From the NCBI RefSeq assembly GCF_007280415.1, contig NZ_VKKU01000002.1, positions 992,001-1,056,000 of the forward strand: 64,000 nucleotides of DNA. Reading direction: 5' to 3'. The translations under genes and the position numbers were made by a program. This DNA is from Sphingorhabdus contaminans. Its GTDB lineage: Bacteria; Pseudomonadota; Alphaproteobacteria; Sphingomonadales; Sphingomonadaceae. Positions 35,480 through 44,674 of the stretch are shown here, one piece after another. The notes beneath the pieces are model-generated. The model did no database searches and was not told where the DNA came from. It worked only from the letters and a program-made list of their open reading frames with translations. Each line of letters opens with the position of its first letter. Position 1 is the first letter of the stretch.

Positions 35480-35779
35480 TTACTTCGCAGCTTCCTTAGC
35501 AGCGTCTGCAGCTTCACCAGCCTTAGCAGCGGCTTCACCAGCCTTGTCTGCAGCTTCGCCAGCAGCGTCAGCCATTTCACCAGCCTTGTCGGCGGTTTCA
35601 GCGGTTGCAGCAGCAGCGTCGGTTGCAGCAGCGTCAGCGCCTTCTACAGCAGCGTCAGCGGTTTCGGTGGTTGCTTCTGCAGTTGCGTCAGCAGCTTCGG
35701 TGGTTGCTTCTTCAGCGCCCGAGCATGCAGCCAGGCCGAGCGAAGCGGCGAGAACGAGAGATACAGCAATTTTCTTCAT
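35480..35779 (-). CDS. Alanine-rich low-complexity lipoprotein
   Basis: A 99-residue protein from the ATG at 35779 with GGGGG upstream. The signal peptide MKKIAVSLVLAASLGLAAC ends in a lipobox with Cys19. The mature 80 residues consist almost only of Ala, Glu, Asp, Thr, Gly and Lys, and near the end repeat a seven-residue unit close to AGEAADK. Such a sequence should form a long amphipathic helix, perhaps a coiled coil, hanging from the outer membrane. No family function is known to me. It has its own terminator. Confidence 0.75.
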   Translation of the reverse strand: MKKIAVSLVLAASLGLAACSGAEEATTEAADATAEATTETADAAVEGADAAATDAAAATAETADKAGEMADAAGEAADKAGEAAAKAGEAADAAKEAAK

Positions 35780-35974
35780 TTGGGAAAACCCCCTAGCAAA
35801 ACTTATTGAAAACCTGACAGGCACAATGCACGAATGCAAATATGACTGCGGTTTGCTCCTCTAGCCGCTTCAATTTTTCATGGCAATCGGGTTTTTGCGA
35901 CTTGTGCGGCGAGCACGGTTATATTTGGGGTAAACTCTACCTTTAAGGTAGAAAACATGGCGAATTTGAGCCAA

Positions 35975-36003
35975 TTGACAGCATATAAAGATTTCTTTAT
36001 ATG
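35975..36003 (+). promoter_or_regulatory. Promoter overlapping a perfect inverted repeat, head of the met operon
   Basis: A consensus -35 box TTGACA (35975-35980) and a -10 box TATATG (35998-36003) are spaced 17 bases. The spacer and -10 are covered by CATATAAAGA/TCTTTATATG (35982-36003, 2-base spacer), a perfect 10-base inverted repeat. An ArsR-type regulator bound there would block RNA polymerase. The site resembles operators of SahR-type regulators of methionine genes; that match is from memory and is an inference. Confidence 0.75.
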
Positions 36004-36011
36004 ACCCTCTT

Positions 36012-36992
36012 GTGATCGATTTACTCAACATAATGCGTGCTCTTGCGGACCCAACGCGACTGCGAATCGTGTTTTTGATACTTCGTCTGGAGCTTTCGGT
36101 CGGAGAACTGGTACAGATTCTGGGTCAAAGTCAGCCCCGTGTATCCCGCCATATCCGTATTTTGGACGAAGCGGGAATATTGGAGCGCCGAAAAGAGGGC
36201 AGTTGGGTGTTCATGCGGCCTGGCAATGTTTTATCCGACGGAAGGCTTTCTCCGTTATTCGCTGACGTTGATATCACTCAGGCAAAGTCCTTTCAGCGGG
36301 ATTTGCTGAAACTTGAAGAAGTGAGGGCCGCGCGCACGGCAATGGCTGCTGCTTATTTTTCGGCACATGCCGAAGAATGGGATTCTCTTCGTTCGTTACA
36401 TGTTGCGGAATCGCAAGTTGAAGATGCCATTCAAGGAATACTTTCGACTGCGCCAATCGGTCGAGTCCTCGATGTAGGCACCGGTACAGGTCGCATGATG
36501 GAACTGTTCGCCAGCGATGCCAAATCTTTTGTAGCGCTAGACAACAGCACCGAGATGTTAAGAATTGCTCGTGCAAAATTAGGCAATCTGGATAGCGGCG
36601 TCGCAGCAAATGTTGATTTCATGCTCGGCGACTTCAATGCATTGCCGTTCAACGATTCGACGTTTGATACCATCATTTTTCATCAGGTCTTGCATTATGC
36701 CCAGCACCCTGAAGGCGTAATAGCTGAAGCATGCCGGGTCCTTGCGCCCAAAGGTCGACTTATCATCGTCGACTTTGCTGCTCACGATCGGGAAGAACTG
36801 CGCACTGTTCATGCGCATGCGCGGCTGGGATTCGCGGATGATTTGATCGTTAAGGCTTTCCAGGCGAGCAATGTGCATCTAGCGCACCAACTCGCTTTGG
36901 ATGGTGGTGCACTCGCAGTTAAAGTCTGGATGGGCCAAAAGCAGGCGCAAGCAGAAACCACACAGAATAGCAAATTAAGGATAGTTGCATGA
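36012..36992 (+). CDS. ArsR-family regulator fused to a SAM-dependent methyltransferase
   Basis: A 326-residue fusion. Residues 1-85 form an ArsR/SmtB winged helix (LADPTRLRIV, recognition helix QSQPRVSRHIRILDEAG). Residues 105-310 form a class I methyltransferase with the SAM motif LDVGTGTG (153-160). No metal-binding cysteines are seen. The gene starts at a GTG 9 bases after the promoter repeat and overlaps metF (ATGA), so it heads the metF-metH operon. It probably senses a methionine-cycle metabolite such as SAM or S-adenosylhomocysteine and represses the operon. Whether the methyltransferase part is active or only a ligand sensor is unknown. Confidence 0.88.
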   Translation: MIDLLNIMRALADPTRLRIVFLILRLELSVGELVQILGQSQPRVSRHIRILDEAGILERRKEGSWVFMRPGNVLSDGRLSPLFADVDITQAKSFQRDLLKLEEVRAARTAMAAAYFSAHAEEWDSLRSLHVAESQVEDAIQGILSTAPIGRVLDVGTGTGRMMELFASDAKSFVALDNSTEMLRIARAKLGNLDSGVAANVDFMLGDFNALPFNDSTFDTIIFHQVLHYAQHPEGVIAEACRVLAPKGRLIIVDFAAHDREELRTVHAHARLGFADDLIVKAFQASNVHLAHQLALDGGALAVKVWMGQKQAQAETTQNSKLRIVA

Positions 36993-37930
36993 TTTTCCCC
37001 CTTGCGCAGATGCAGGAAGCCAGCCGTGCGCTTGCGGAACCTTTATTTGCGGGTCTGCCCGGTGATTGCGAGATCAGTTTCGAATTTTTTCCGCCGAAAA
37101 CGGAAAAAATGGAGGAGCAACTTTGGGATTCGGTAATCACTTTGGCTCCTCTTGCGCCGCGTTTTGTTTCGGTCACATACGGCGCTGGCGGTTCGACACG
37201 GGAACGCACCCATAGCACTGTTGCGCGTATTGCCCGCGAAACAAGCATTCCCGCCGCTGCACATTTGACGTGTGTGGAGGCAACCAAAGACGAAATCGCT
37301 GAAGTGGCGCACGCATATTGGGAAGCCGGAGTGCGTCATATTGTAGCATTGCGTGGCGATTCTCCGACGGCGGACGGCAAATTCACGCCGCATCCGGATG
37401 GCTATGCCAGTGCTGCGGAGCTTGTCGAAGGGCTTCAAAAAATCCATCCCTTCGAAATCTCGGTAAGTGCTTATCCCGAAACCCATCCAGAAGCCGCTTC
37501 GGCCGCGACCGACATTGACTTTTTGAAGCGTAAACTGGATGCGGGTGCCAGCCGCGCTATCACCCAGTTCTTCTTCGAGCCGGAAACATTTTTTCGCTTT
37601 CGCGACGCCGTTGCGGCTGCGGGTATCAATGCCGAAATCGTGCCCGGAATTATGCCCGTATCCAATTTTGCTGCGATAACGCGGATGTCCAATATGACGG
37701 GTACTGCAATTCCCGCTTGGATGGCGCATCTGTTTGAGGGGCTCGATGATCATCCGCCCGCCCGCCAGTTGGTCGCAGCGACGGTCGCCGCAGAAATGTG
37801 CCGCCGTCTATATGCAGGCGGAGTTCGTGATTTCCATTTTTACACACTCAATCGTGCAGAACTATCTTACGCGATCTGTCACCTGCTGGGAAAACGGCCG
37901 GTGTCTTCAGCGCAGGAGAAAGCAGCATGA
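36989..37930 (+). CDS. metF: Methylenetetrahydrofolate reductase
   Basis: A 313-residue MetF. The N-terminal CEISFEFFPPKTEKMEEQLW is the family signature, and HLTCVEATKDEI, RHIVALRGDSP and AGASRAITQFFFEPE mark the FAD/folate TIM barrel. It reduces 5,10-methylene-THF to 5-methyl-THF, the methyl donor for the methionine synthase encoded next. It overlaps both the regulator upstream and the first metH gene downstream by 4 bases, so the four genes form a coupled operon. Confidence 0.95.
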   Translation: MIFPLAQMQEASRALAEPLFAGLPGDCEISFEFFPPKTEKMEEQLWDSVITLAPLAPRFVSVTYGAGGSTRERTHSTVARIARETSIPAAAHLTCVEATKDEIAEVAHAYWEAGVRHIVALRGDSPTADGKFTPHPDGYASAAELVEGLQKIHPFEISVSAYPETHPEAASAATDIDFLKRKLDAGASRAITQFFFEPETFFRFRDAVAAAGINAEIVPGIMPVSNFAAITRMSNMTGTAIPAWMAHLFEGLDDHPPARQLVAATVAAEMCRRLYAGGVRDFHFYTLNRAELSYAICHLLGKRPVSSAQEKAA

Positions 37931-38973
37931 GTGCGCGCGAAGCATTCCGTCAACGGGCGGAAAAACAGATACTTGTTTTTGACGGCGGTTATGGAACCGC
38001 CATTCAGGGATACAGACTGAGCGAAGCGGACTACCGTGGGGATCTGGAACTGACGCAGGATCAGAAGGGCAATAACGATCTTCTGTCTATAACTCGCCCC
38101 GATATCGTCCGGGCGATCCATAGCGCCTATCTGGACGCTGGTGCCGACATGATCGAAACCAACACATTCAGTGCGACGCAAATCAGCATGGCCGATTATG
38201 GTTGCGAACATCTGGTCCGGGAACTCAACTTCGAATCGGCAAAGCTGGCCCGGGCCTGCTGTGATGAGTTTGAAGCGCGCGATGGCAAACGGCGTTTCGT
38301 TGCGGGGTCGATAGGACCAACGAACAAGACATTGTCCCTTTCACCCGATGTCAATGACCCGGGATTTCGGGAGATTGATTTCGACTATTTAAAGGCGGTT
38401 TATCGTGAACAGTGCGACGCTTTGATCGAAGGCTGTGTAGATTTCCTGCTGATCGAGACAATTTTCGACACGCTGAATGCAAAATGTGCGGCAATGGCGG
38501 CGCAGGAAGCTGCCGATGCGTCGGGCCGGGATGTTCCCCTGATGATTTCGATGACAATCACCGACATGGCTGGCCGGAATCTGTCGGGCCATACCGTGGA
38601 AGCATTCTGGGCTGCCATCCGGCACGTCAAGCCACTGACAATCGGATTGAACTGCTCGTTCGGCGCCGATCTTTTACGTCCCCATCTGGCAGCTTTGGCG
38701 AAGCAGGCCGATGCGTTGATCATGGCCTATCCTAATGCCGGATTGCCAAACGAGCTTGGCCAGTATGACGAACTGCCTGCCCAGACAGCCACCCTTATTG
38801 AAGCGTGGCTCGACGACGGTCTGGTCAATGTTGTTGGCGGCTGCTGCGGTACAACGCCTGCGCATATTGCAGCTATTGCCAAAGCGGTCGAAGATCGCGC
38901 TCCAAGGCAGATACCACAGTCGCCGGTTTTAACCCGCTTGGCCGGCCTCGAACCATTCACCATGGCCGCCTGA
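37927..38973 (+). CDS. metH: Methionine synthase, homocysteine-binding module (split MetH, first part)
   Basis: A 348-residue homocysteine S-methyltransferase domain. The zinc ligands are Cys243 (GLNCSFGAD) and Cys306-Cys307 (VGGCCGTTPAH). VFDGGYGTAIQ opens the barrel, as in the N-terminus of MetH. It would activate homocysteine for methyl transfer. The remaining modules are encoded by the next gene 15 bases downstream, so cobalamin-dependent methionine synthase is split here between modules one and two, an arrangement known in alphaproteobacteria. Confidence 0.93.
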   Translation: MSAREAFRQRAEKQILVFDGGYGTAIQGYRLSEADYRGDLELTQDQKGNNDLLSITRPDIVRAIHSAYLDAGADMIETNTFSATQISMADYGCEHLVRELNFESAKLARACCDEFEARDGKRRFVAGSIGPTNKTLSLSPDVNDPGFREIDFDYLKAVYREQCDALIEGCVDFLLIETIFDTLNAKCAAMAAQEAADASGRDVPLMISMTITDMAGRNLSGHTVEAFWAAIRHVKPLTIGLNCSFGADLLRPHLAALAKQADALIMAYPNAGLPNELGQYDELPAQTATLIEAWLDDGLVNVVGGCCGTTPAHIAAIAKAVEDRAPRQIPQSPVLTRLAGLEPFTMAA

Positions 38974-38988
38974 ACAAGAAAAGAGAAC

Positions 38989-41607
38989 ATGACCCCGTCT
39001 TCATCTAGGTTCGTCAATATCGGCGAACGCACCAACGTCACTGGCAGCGCCAAGTTCAAGAAACTGATCCTCGCTGGCGATTATGAGGCCGCCGTAGAGG
39101 TGGCGCGCGACCAGGTCGAAAATGGCGCGCAGATTATCGACATCAACATGGATGAAGGTCTTCTCGACGCGCATGAAGCGATGACGACTTTTATCAAGCG
39201 GATCGCGGCCGAACCCGATATTGCGCGCGTGCCGCTAATGATCGACAGTTCGAAATGGAGCGTGATTGAAGCAGGCCTGAAATGCGTGTCCGGCAAGCCC
39301 ATCGTCAATTCGATCTCGATGAAAGAAGGCGAGGAGCAGTTTCTGCAGCATGCGCGCTTATGCATGGCCTATGGCGCTGCGGTTGTCGTTATGGCCTTTG
39401 ATGAAAAAGGGCAGGCAGATACCAAAGAGCGCAAGGTTGAAATCTGCAAACGCGCCTATGACCTTCTGGTCGGCATCAACTTCCCGCCGGAAGACATTAT
39501 TTTTGACCCCAATATCTTCGCAGTCGCGACCGGTATAGAAGAGCATAACAACTACGGAGTCGATTTTATCGAAGCCGTCAGAGAGCTCCGCGTCTTGTGT
39601 CCCCATGCCCATTATTCCGGGGGTCTTTCCAACCTATCCTTTTCCTTCCGTGGCAATGAACCGGTCCGCCGGGCGATGCATTCGATCTTCCTGTACCACG
39701 CCATTCCGGCTGGCCTCGACATGGCGATCGTGAATGCCGGCCAGCTTGATATTTATGACGATATTGACCCCGAACTGCGTGTTGCATGCGAGGATGTCAT
39801 ACTGAACCGCGATCCCGACGCGACGGAAAGGCTGATCGCTCTGGCTGAAAAATACCGGGGCACCGATGTCGCGCAGGAAAAGGCGGAGGCCGAATGGCGT
39901 GGCTGGCCGGTGACGAAGCGGCTTGAGCATGCCCTGGTCAAAGGGATTGATGCCCATATTGTCGATGATACCGAAGAAGCACGCCTTGCGATCAAGCAAG
40001 CCGGCGGACGCCCTATCGAGGTCATTGAAGGTCCGCTGATGGATGGCATGAACGTGGTCGGCGATCTGTTCGGTTCCGGCAAGATGTTCCTGCCGCAGGT
40101 CGTGAAATCTGCGCGGGTCATGAAAAAGGCCGTGGCCCATCTTTTCCCCTTTATCGAAGCGGAGAAGGACGAGAATTCCAAGGGCAAGGGCAAGATCATC
40201 ATGGCGACCGTAAAGGGGGACGTCCATGATATCGGCAAGAATATCGTCGGCGTCGTCTTGCAGTGCAACGGCTTCGAAATTGTCGACCTGGGCGTCATGG
40301 TGCCCTGGTCCGAAATCCTGAAAGCCGCGGTGGAAAATGACGCCGACATGATCGGCCTTTCCGGCCTGATCACGCCGTCGCTGGACGAGATGGTAACCGT
40401 TGCCGAGGAAATGCAGAAAGCCGGCATGACGATGCCGCTGATGATCGGCGGAGCGACGACATCCAAGACGCACACCGCGCTGCGGATTGAGCCGGTCTAT
40501 GAAGGGCCGGTGATCCACGTGCTCGATGCCTCCCGCGCGGTGGGCGTTGCGGGAACCCTGGTCAGCGATACCATGGCGGAAAAGTTCGTCGCGGAGACGC
40601 GGGCGGAATATGCCCATATCCGCGACGCGCGTGCGGGCAAGACCGCCAAGCCCCTGGCCACACTGGACGAAGCACGCGCCAATGGGTTCGAAATTGACGA
40701 AAGCCTGAAGCCCGCCCCGCCGCAACAGCCCGGCGTCCATGTCTTTGATGACTGGGATCTGGCCGATCTGCGCGACTATATCGACTGGACCCCCTTTTTC
40801 CGGGCGTGGGAATTGCACGGCACCTATCCGTCCATTTTGACCGACGAGGTGGTCGGCGAAAGCGCCACCAACCTGTTCAAGGATGCGCAAGCCATGCTGG
40901 ATCGCATCATCAATGAAAAATGGTTGCGGGCCAAAGGTGTCGCCGGGCTTTGGCCCTGCTGGCGCGATGGCGACGATGTCGTTGTCTATTGCGAAAACAC
41001 CGAAGAGCATGTCCGCCTGCCGTTCCTGCGGCAGCAAATTGCCAAGCGGGAGGGCAAGGCCAATATGTGTCTTGCCGACTTCATCAGCCCGGATGGCGAC
41101 TGGATCGGCGGTTTCGCGGTTACCACAGGCCATGGCATCGGCACCAAGCTTGCGGAATTCAAGGCGCATATCGACGATTATTCCGACATCATGCTGAAGG
41201 CGCTGGCCGACCGTTTGGCAGAGGCATTTGCCGAGCGGATGCACCAGCATGTCCGCAAAATATTGTGGGGCTATGCGCCGGACGAGCAATTGACCAACGA
41301 GGCGCTGATCCGGGAGGAATATCGCGGCATCCGACCGGCGCCAGGTTATCCGGCCTGTCCCGATCATAGCCTGAAGCCCATATTGTTCAACCTGCTCGAT
41401 GCAACCCACAAGACGGGCATCACGCTGACCGAAAGCTTTGCGATGTTACCGACAGCAGCCGTCAGCGGTTTCTATTTTGGCCATCCGCAGGCCGAATATT
41501 TCGGCGTTGCCCGCATCGGCGAAGATCAGGTGACCGAATATGCCACGCGCCGCGGTGTGGATCTGGAAACGGCGACACGCTGGTTGCGGCCTAACCTCAA
41601 CAACTAA
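38989..41607 (+). CDS. metH: Methionine synthase, folate/cobalamin/activation modules (split MetH, second part)
   Basis: An 872-residue protein with a pterin-binding domain ([11 protein letters not shown] start, [10 protein letters not shown]), a B12-binding domain with [10 protein letters not shown] at about residue 411 (lower-ligand His) and [11 protein letters not shown], and a C-terminal SAM-binding activation domain ([35 protein letters not shown]). Together with the preceding gene it rebuilds full MetH, transferring methyl from methyl-THF via cobalamin to homocysteine. Codon use is more GC-rich than in the first half of the operon. A GC-rich hairpin follows the stop. Confidence 0.95.
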   Translation: MTPSSSRFVNIGERTNVTGSAKFKKLILAGDYEAAVEVARDQVENGAQIIDINMDEGLLDAHEAMTTFIKRIAAEPDIARVPLMIDSSKWSVIEAGLKCVSGKPIVNSISMKEGEEQFLQHARLCMAYGAAVVVMAFDEKGQADTKERKVEICKRAYDLLVGINFPPEDIIFDPNIFAVATGIEEHNNYGVDFIEAVRELRVLCPHAHYSGGLSNLSFSFRGNEPVRRAMHSIFLYHAIPAGLDMAIVNAGQLDIYDDIDPELRVACEDVILNRDPDATERLIALAEKYRGTDVAQEKAEAEWRGWPVTKRLEHALVKGIDAHIVDDTEEARLAIKQAGGRPIEVIEGPLMDGMNVVGDLFGSGKMFLPQVVKSARVMKKAVAHLFPFIEAEKDENSKGKGKIIMATVKGDVHDIGKNIVGVVLQCNGFEIVDLGVMVPWSEILKAAVENDADMIGLSGLITPSLDEMVTVAEEMQKAGMTMPLMIGGATTSKTHTALRIEPVYEGPVIHVLDASRAVGVAGTLVSDTMAEKFVAETRAEYAHIRDARAGKTAKPLATLDEARANGFEIDESLKPAPPQQPGVHVFDDWDLADLRDYIDWTPFFRAWELHGTYPSILTDEVVGESATNLFKDAQAMLDRIINEKWLRAKGVAGLWPCWRDGDDVVVYCENTEEHVRLPFLRQQIAKREGKANMCLADFISPDGDWIGGFAVTTGHGIGTKLAEFKAHIDDYSDIMLKALADRLAEAFAERMHQHVRKILWGYAPDEQLTNEALIREEYRGIRPAPGYPACPDHSLKPILFNLLDATHKTGITLTESFAMLPTAAVSGFYFGHPQAEYFGVARIGEDQVTEYATRRGVDLETATRWLRPNLNN

Positions 41608-41611
41608 AGGC

Positions 41612-41638
41612 GGCGCTGTCCCTCTGGGGGACGGCGCC
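41612..41638 (+). terminator. GC-rich hairpin after metH
   Basis: GGCGCTGTCCC pairs with GGGACGGCGCC (one T-G wobble) around a 5-base loop, 5 bases after the metH stop. No T-run follows, so it may slow or only partly end transcription, or protect the 3' end. Confidence 0.5.
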
Positions 41639-41697
41639 CGCTCGCCTTGGTTAATCGTCTGGTTCCGGGATGCGCTCTCGGATATGACAGAGGGGCT

Positions 41698-42630
41698 ATG
41701 CAAAAAACCCAGCTCCTGCTCATCAGCCTGCTTTGCGCGGTGCCCGTTATGGCACAGCCTTCGGCGCCATTCCAGAATGCGGCCACCGGCCGTTCCTATC
41801 CGACTTTGCAAAAGGCGGTCGACTCGATCGGGGATGATGAGGGCACGATCATCGTGGCGCCGGGTACATACCGGCAATGCGCGGTGCAGACAGAAGGAGT
41901 CGTCGCATTCCGTGCGGCAATTCCGGGGCAAGTGGTATTCGATGGCGTTACCTGCGAAAGCAAAGCTGCCCTTGTGCTGCGCGGACAGGGCGCATCCGTC
42001 GACGGCATCATTTTCCAGAATATGCGAGTTCCCGATGCGAATGGGGCCGGTATCCGTCTCGAAAAAGGGGACCTGACGGTCACCCGCGCCATCTTCCGCA
42101 ACAGCGAGCAGGGCATATTGACCGCTGAGGACCGTTCGGCCTCCATACGCATTGACCAGTCGACTTTTTCGGGACTGGGGCGTTGCGACCGGGGGCTGAG
42201 CTGCGCGCACAGCATCTACATTGGCGGCTATGGTTCGCTGACAGTGACCAGCAGCCGTTTTGAACGGGGCAATGGCGGGCATTATGTCAAAAGCCGCGCC
42301 GCGCGGGTGACGATTTCCGACAATGCCTTTGACGATACGCGCGGCAAAGAAACCAATTACATGATCGATCTGCCAAACGGGGCGACCGGCAGCATTGTCC
42401 GCAATATTTTCGTGCAAGGGGCCAGCAAGGAAAATTACAGCGCCTTCATCACCGTCGCACCCGAAGGGCGGCAGCAAACAAGCGCTGGCCTTGCTATCAA
42501 CGCCAATGAAGCGAGCATTGCCCCCGGCGTCGACCGGCAAACAATCTTTCTCGCCGACTGGTCAGGCGACCGCATCGCTCTGGGCGGGAACCGGCTGGGA
42601 CGCGGTCTGAAACCGTTCGAGCGCCGCTAA
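41698..42630 (+). CDS. Secreted right-handed beta-helix protein
   Basis: A 310-residue exported protein from the ATG at 41698, after a GAGGGG site; the signal peptide QLLLISLLCAVPVMAQ fixes the start. The mature part begins with RSYPTLQKAVDSIGDDEGTIIVAPGTYRQ, the usual entry of parallel beta-helix (pectate-lyase-like) proteins, and continues with repeated short strands (GIIFQNMRV, LTVTRAIFRNSEQGI, LTVTSSRFERGNGGHYV). It may bind or cleave a polysaccharide, but no catalytic triad is obvious. Two cysteine pairs may be disulfides. It may be read through from metH. Confidence 0.75.
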   Translation: MQKTQLLLISLLCAVPVMAQPSAPFQNAATGRSYPTLQKAVDSIGDDEGTIIVAPGTYRQCAVQTEGVVAFRAAIPGQVVFDGVTCESKAALVLRGQGASVDGIIFQNMRVPDANGAGIRLEKGDLTVTRAIFRNSEQGILTAEDRSASIRIDQSTFSGLGRCDRGLSCAHSIYIGGYGSLTVTSSRFERGNGGHYVKSRAARVTISDNAFDDTRGKETNYMIDLPNGATGSIVRNIFVQGASKENYSAFITVAPEGRQQTSAGLAINANEASIAPGVDRQTIFLADWSGDRIALGGNRLGRGLKPFERR

Positions 42631-42672
42631 GGATACAAAAGATACGCAAACGGGTTGCAAAACTGTATCCTT
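42629..42672. repeat. Long-range inverted repeat in the gap before the second HerA gene
   Basis: AAGGATACA and TGTATCCTT pair perfectly across a 26-base loop, beginning at the stop codon of the beta-helix gene. A second pair GCGTCC/GGACGC lies near 42740. They may end transcription from both sides. No gene is supported in the gap up to 42832. Confidence 0.45.
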
Positions 42673-42832
42673 TGTTGCTTTAAATTAACGGGCAATCGGA
42701 CTGGTTCGTAAAGATAATCAACAGTTCAAAGAGCCGCGTCCTGCCCATCGGCGGACGCAGTCTTGCTGCGAAATCTTATCCTACATTGCAAGCCGGGCCA
42801 TGCGCGTTGCGTATATGCACCGGGCCGTTTTC

Positions 42833-44569
42833 TTACCGGCCCTGTGCGCGCCACCTTCGGACCACGCGTTCCAGTATCTCGCTTTCGCCACCTGTTTCCT
42901 GCCACAACTGGCTGAACAGCGGGTCTTCCGATGCCGGGCGCTTTTCTTCCTCAAGATTGTCGAGGGCAACGCGGATCGGAATGCTGACACCTTCGCCGCA
43001 GATGATGCATTCGCGGTTGCGCAGCGCGGGGATGGAATCGAGGAATCCGCGCGCACCTTCGGGCATTGCGGCGCGGACGAACGCCTGGTCGCGGTCGTTG
43101 TTGAGGCGCATCGATATGATCGTGCCGCACTGCGACAGCACACCTTCGGCCAAGTCGGACGGACGTTGCGTAATCAGGCCAAGCGATACGCCATATTTAC
43201 GGCCTTCCTTGGCGATACGTTCCAGAATCGAGCGCACCGCGCTGGCTTTGGATACGCGGTCGGAGGGAATGTAACGGTGGGCTTCTTCGCAGACGAGCAG
43301 GATCGGACGCTGCGGTTCGTTGCGTGACCAGATGGCATAGTCAAATACTAGGCGCGACAGAACGGCGACCACGGTGGAGGTAATGTCCGACGGAACGCCC
43401 GACACGTCGATGATGGAAATCGGTTTACCGCCCGATGGCAGACGGAAAATCTTTCCGACAAAATCGGCCATGGTGTCGCCGACCAGCATGCCGGAGAACA
43501 TGAAGTTATAGCGCGGATCGGCTTTCAGTTCCTCGATCTTGCCCTTCAGGCGCATGAACGGGGCGCTGTTTGTCGCCTTGTCCAGCTTGCCCATTTCGGT
43601 CTGGATGATGTTGGTAAGATCCGACAGCAGATAAGGGATCGGGGCATCGACGGTCAGCTTGCCAATGCTTTCGGCAATCCGGTTTTTGGCGCGCGCCTGC
43701 AACAGGCAGCGGGCCAGAATGTCGCTGTCGATCTGCCGGTCGTCGCCGGAGGATGTTACGAAAACCTCGCAATGTTCGGCAAAGTTCATCATCCAATAGG
43801 GCATGGCCAGATTGTTGACGTCGAACAGCGCACCATTGCCCTTGAACGCGGCGGAATATTCGCCGTGCGGGTCGATCATGACGATATGGCCTTCGGGCGC
43901 GATATCGCAGATCTTGTGCAGGATCAGGGCTGCGCTGGTCGACTTACCGGTACCGGTCGACCCCAGAAGCGCGAAATGCTTGCCGAGCATCGCATCGACA
44001 TAGAGCGCACCGCGGATGTCCTTGGTCGGGAAAACAGTGCCGATTTCGACATGCGCACGGGCATCGGCGGCATAAACCTGCTTCATGTCGGAACTGGAGA
44101 CGGCATATACCTCGCTGCCCGGAACGGGATAGCGGGTCACACCACGGCGGAAATTATAGATTTTCCCGGTCAGTTTTTCTTCATCGCCCTCGCCCAGAAA
44201 GTCCACAGCGGCCATGATGACGCCCTGTTCGCGTTCATGCAGTTTCTGGGTGCGGATGCTGGCCAATAGCCAGGTGCTGCCGACGCGGATCTTGATCTGG
44301 CTGCCCACCTGTCCCGCCATAGCAATGCTGGGATCGCTATGCGTCATCAATTCGCTCAGGACGCCGGAATCCAGCGTTACCTGCGAACTGGAGCCTGCAA
44401 TTTCCATAACAAAGCCGATATGGTGCAGCACCGGACCGCTGGTCGGGACGTGCGTAGCGGCCTCGCGCGCGGCGGGCGCCATTGCGACAGGACCCGCCTG
44501 CGTCGTCGACATGCCGCCGTTATCCAGGGGTTGCGCCGAAGAAAACTGGTGATTTCCGCTTATATCCAT
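42833..44569 (-). CDS. HerA-type DNA translocase/helicase ATPase
   Basis: A 578-residue ATPase from the ATG at 44569; an ATG 11 codons upstream (44602) is possible but has no ribosome site. An N-terminal HAS-barrel (SSQVTLDSGVLSEL...IKIRVGSTWLLAS) precedes the central DUF87 domain: Walker A GSTGTGKSTSAA, Walker B ILLVCEEAHRYIP, and LGLITQRPSDLAEGVLSQC. The HAS-barrel with DUF87 is the arrangement of HerA hexameric translocases that work with NurA in end resection in archaea. No nuclease gene adjoins it. It is probably a housekeeping protein of unknown role. Confidence 0.87.
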   Translation of the reverse strand: MDISGNHQFSSAQPLDNGGMSTTQAGPVAMAPAAREAATHVPTSGPVLHHIGFVMEIAGSSSQVTLDSGVLSELMTHSDPSIAMAGQVGSQIKIRVGSTWLLASIRTQKLHEREQGVIMAAVDFLGEGDEEKLTGKIYNFRRGVTRYPVPGSEVYAVSSSDMKQVYAADARAHVEIGTVFPTKDIRGALYVDAMLGKHFALLGSTGTGKSTSAALILHKICDIAPEGHIVMIDPHGEYSAAFKGNGALFDVNNLAMPYWMMNFAEHCEVFVTSSGDDRQIDSDILARCLLQARAKNRIAESIGKLTVDAPIPYLLSDLTNIIQTEMGKLDKATNSAPFMRLKGKIEELKADPRYNFMFSGMLVGDTMADFVGKIFRLPSGGKPISIIDVSGVPSDITSTVVAVLSRLVFDYAIWSRNEPQRPILLVCEEAHRYIPSDRVSKASAVRSILERIAKEGRKYGVSLGLITQRPSDLAEGVLSQCGTIISMRLNNDRDQAFVRAAMPEGARGFLDSIPALRNRECIICGEGVSIPIRVALDNLEEEKRPASEDPLFSQLWQETGGESEILERVVRRWRAQGR

Positions 44570-44674
44570 GGTCGAGATGCCCTTTATGATCGGGCCGACC
44601 ATAGGGTCAGAAAGTAAAGATATATTTACTATCCGGCTCCGCTTCTGTCGCGGATTCCGGCGAAAGGCAGCGCA

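Noticed and set aside
35228-35809. Plus-strand Ser/Ala-rich frames of 193 and 130 codons
   Set aside because: They are antisense to the two small lipoproteins and run through the terminator between them; their repeats simply mirror the Ala-rich coding sequence.
35840-36011. SAM riboswitch ahead of the met operon
   Set aside because: The space before the regulator start is short and holds a promoter with an inverted repeat; no conserved SAM-aptamer pattern was recognised.
39634-41409. Minus-strand frame of 591 codons inside metH
   Set aside because: It is an antisense shadow of the GC-rich metH gene, which has full domain structure on the plus strand.
32231-44569. Two HerA-like ATPases considered as parts of antiphage systems
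   Set aside because: Neither has a NurA, SIR2, DUF4297 or other effector neighbour; both sit among housekeeping genes.
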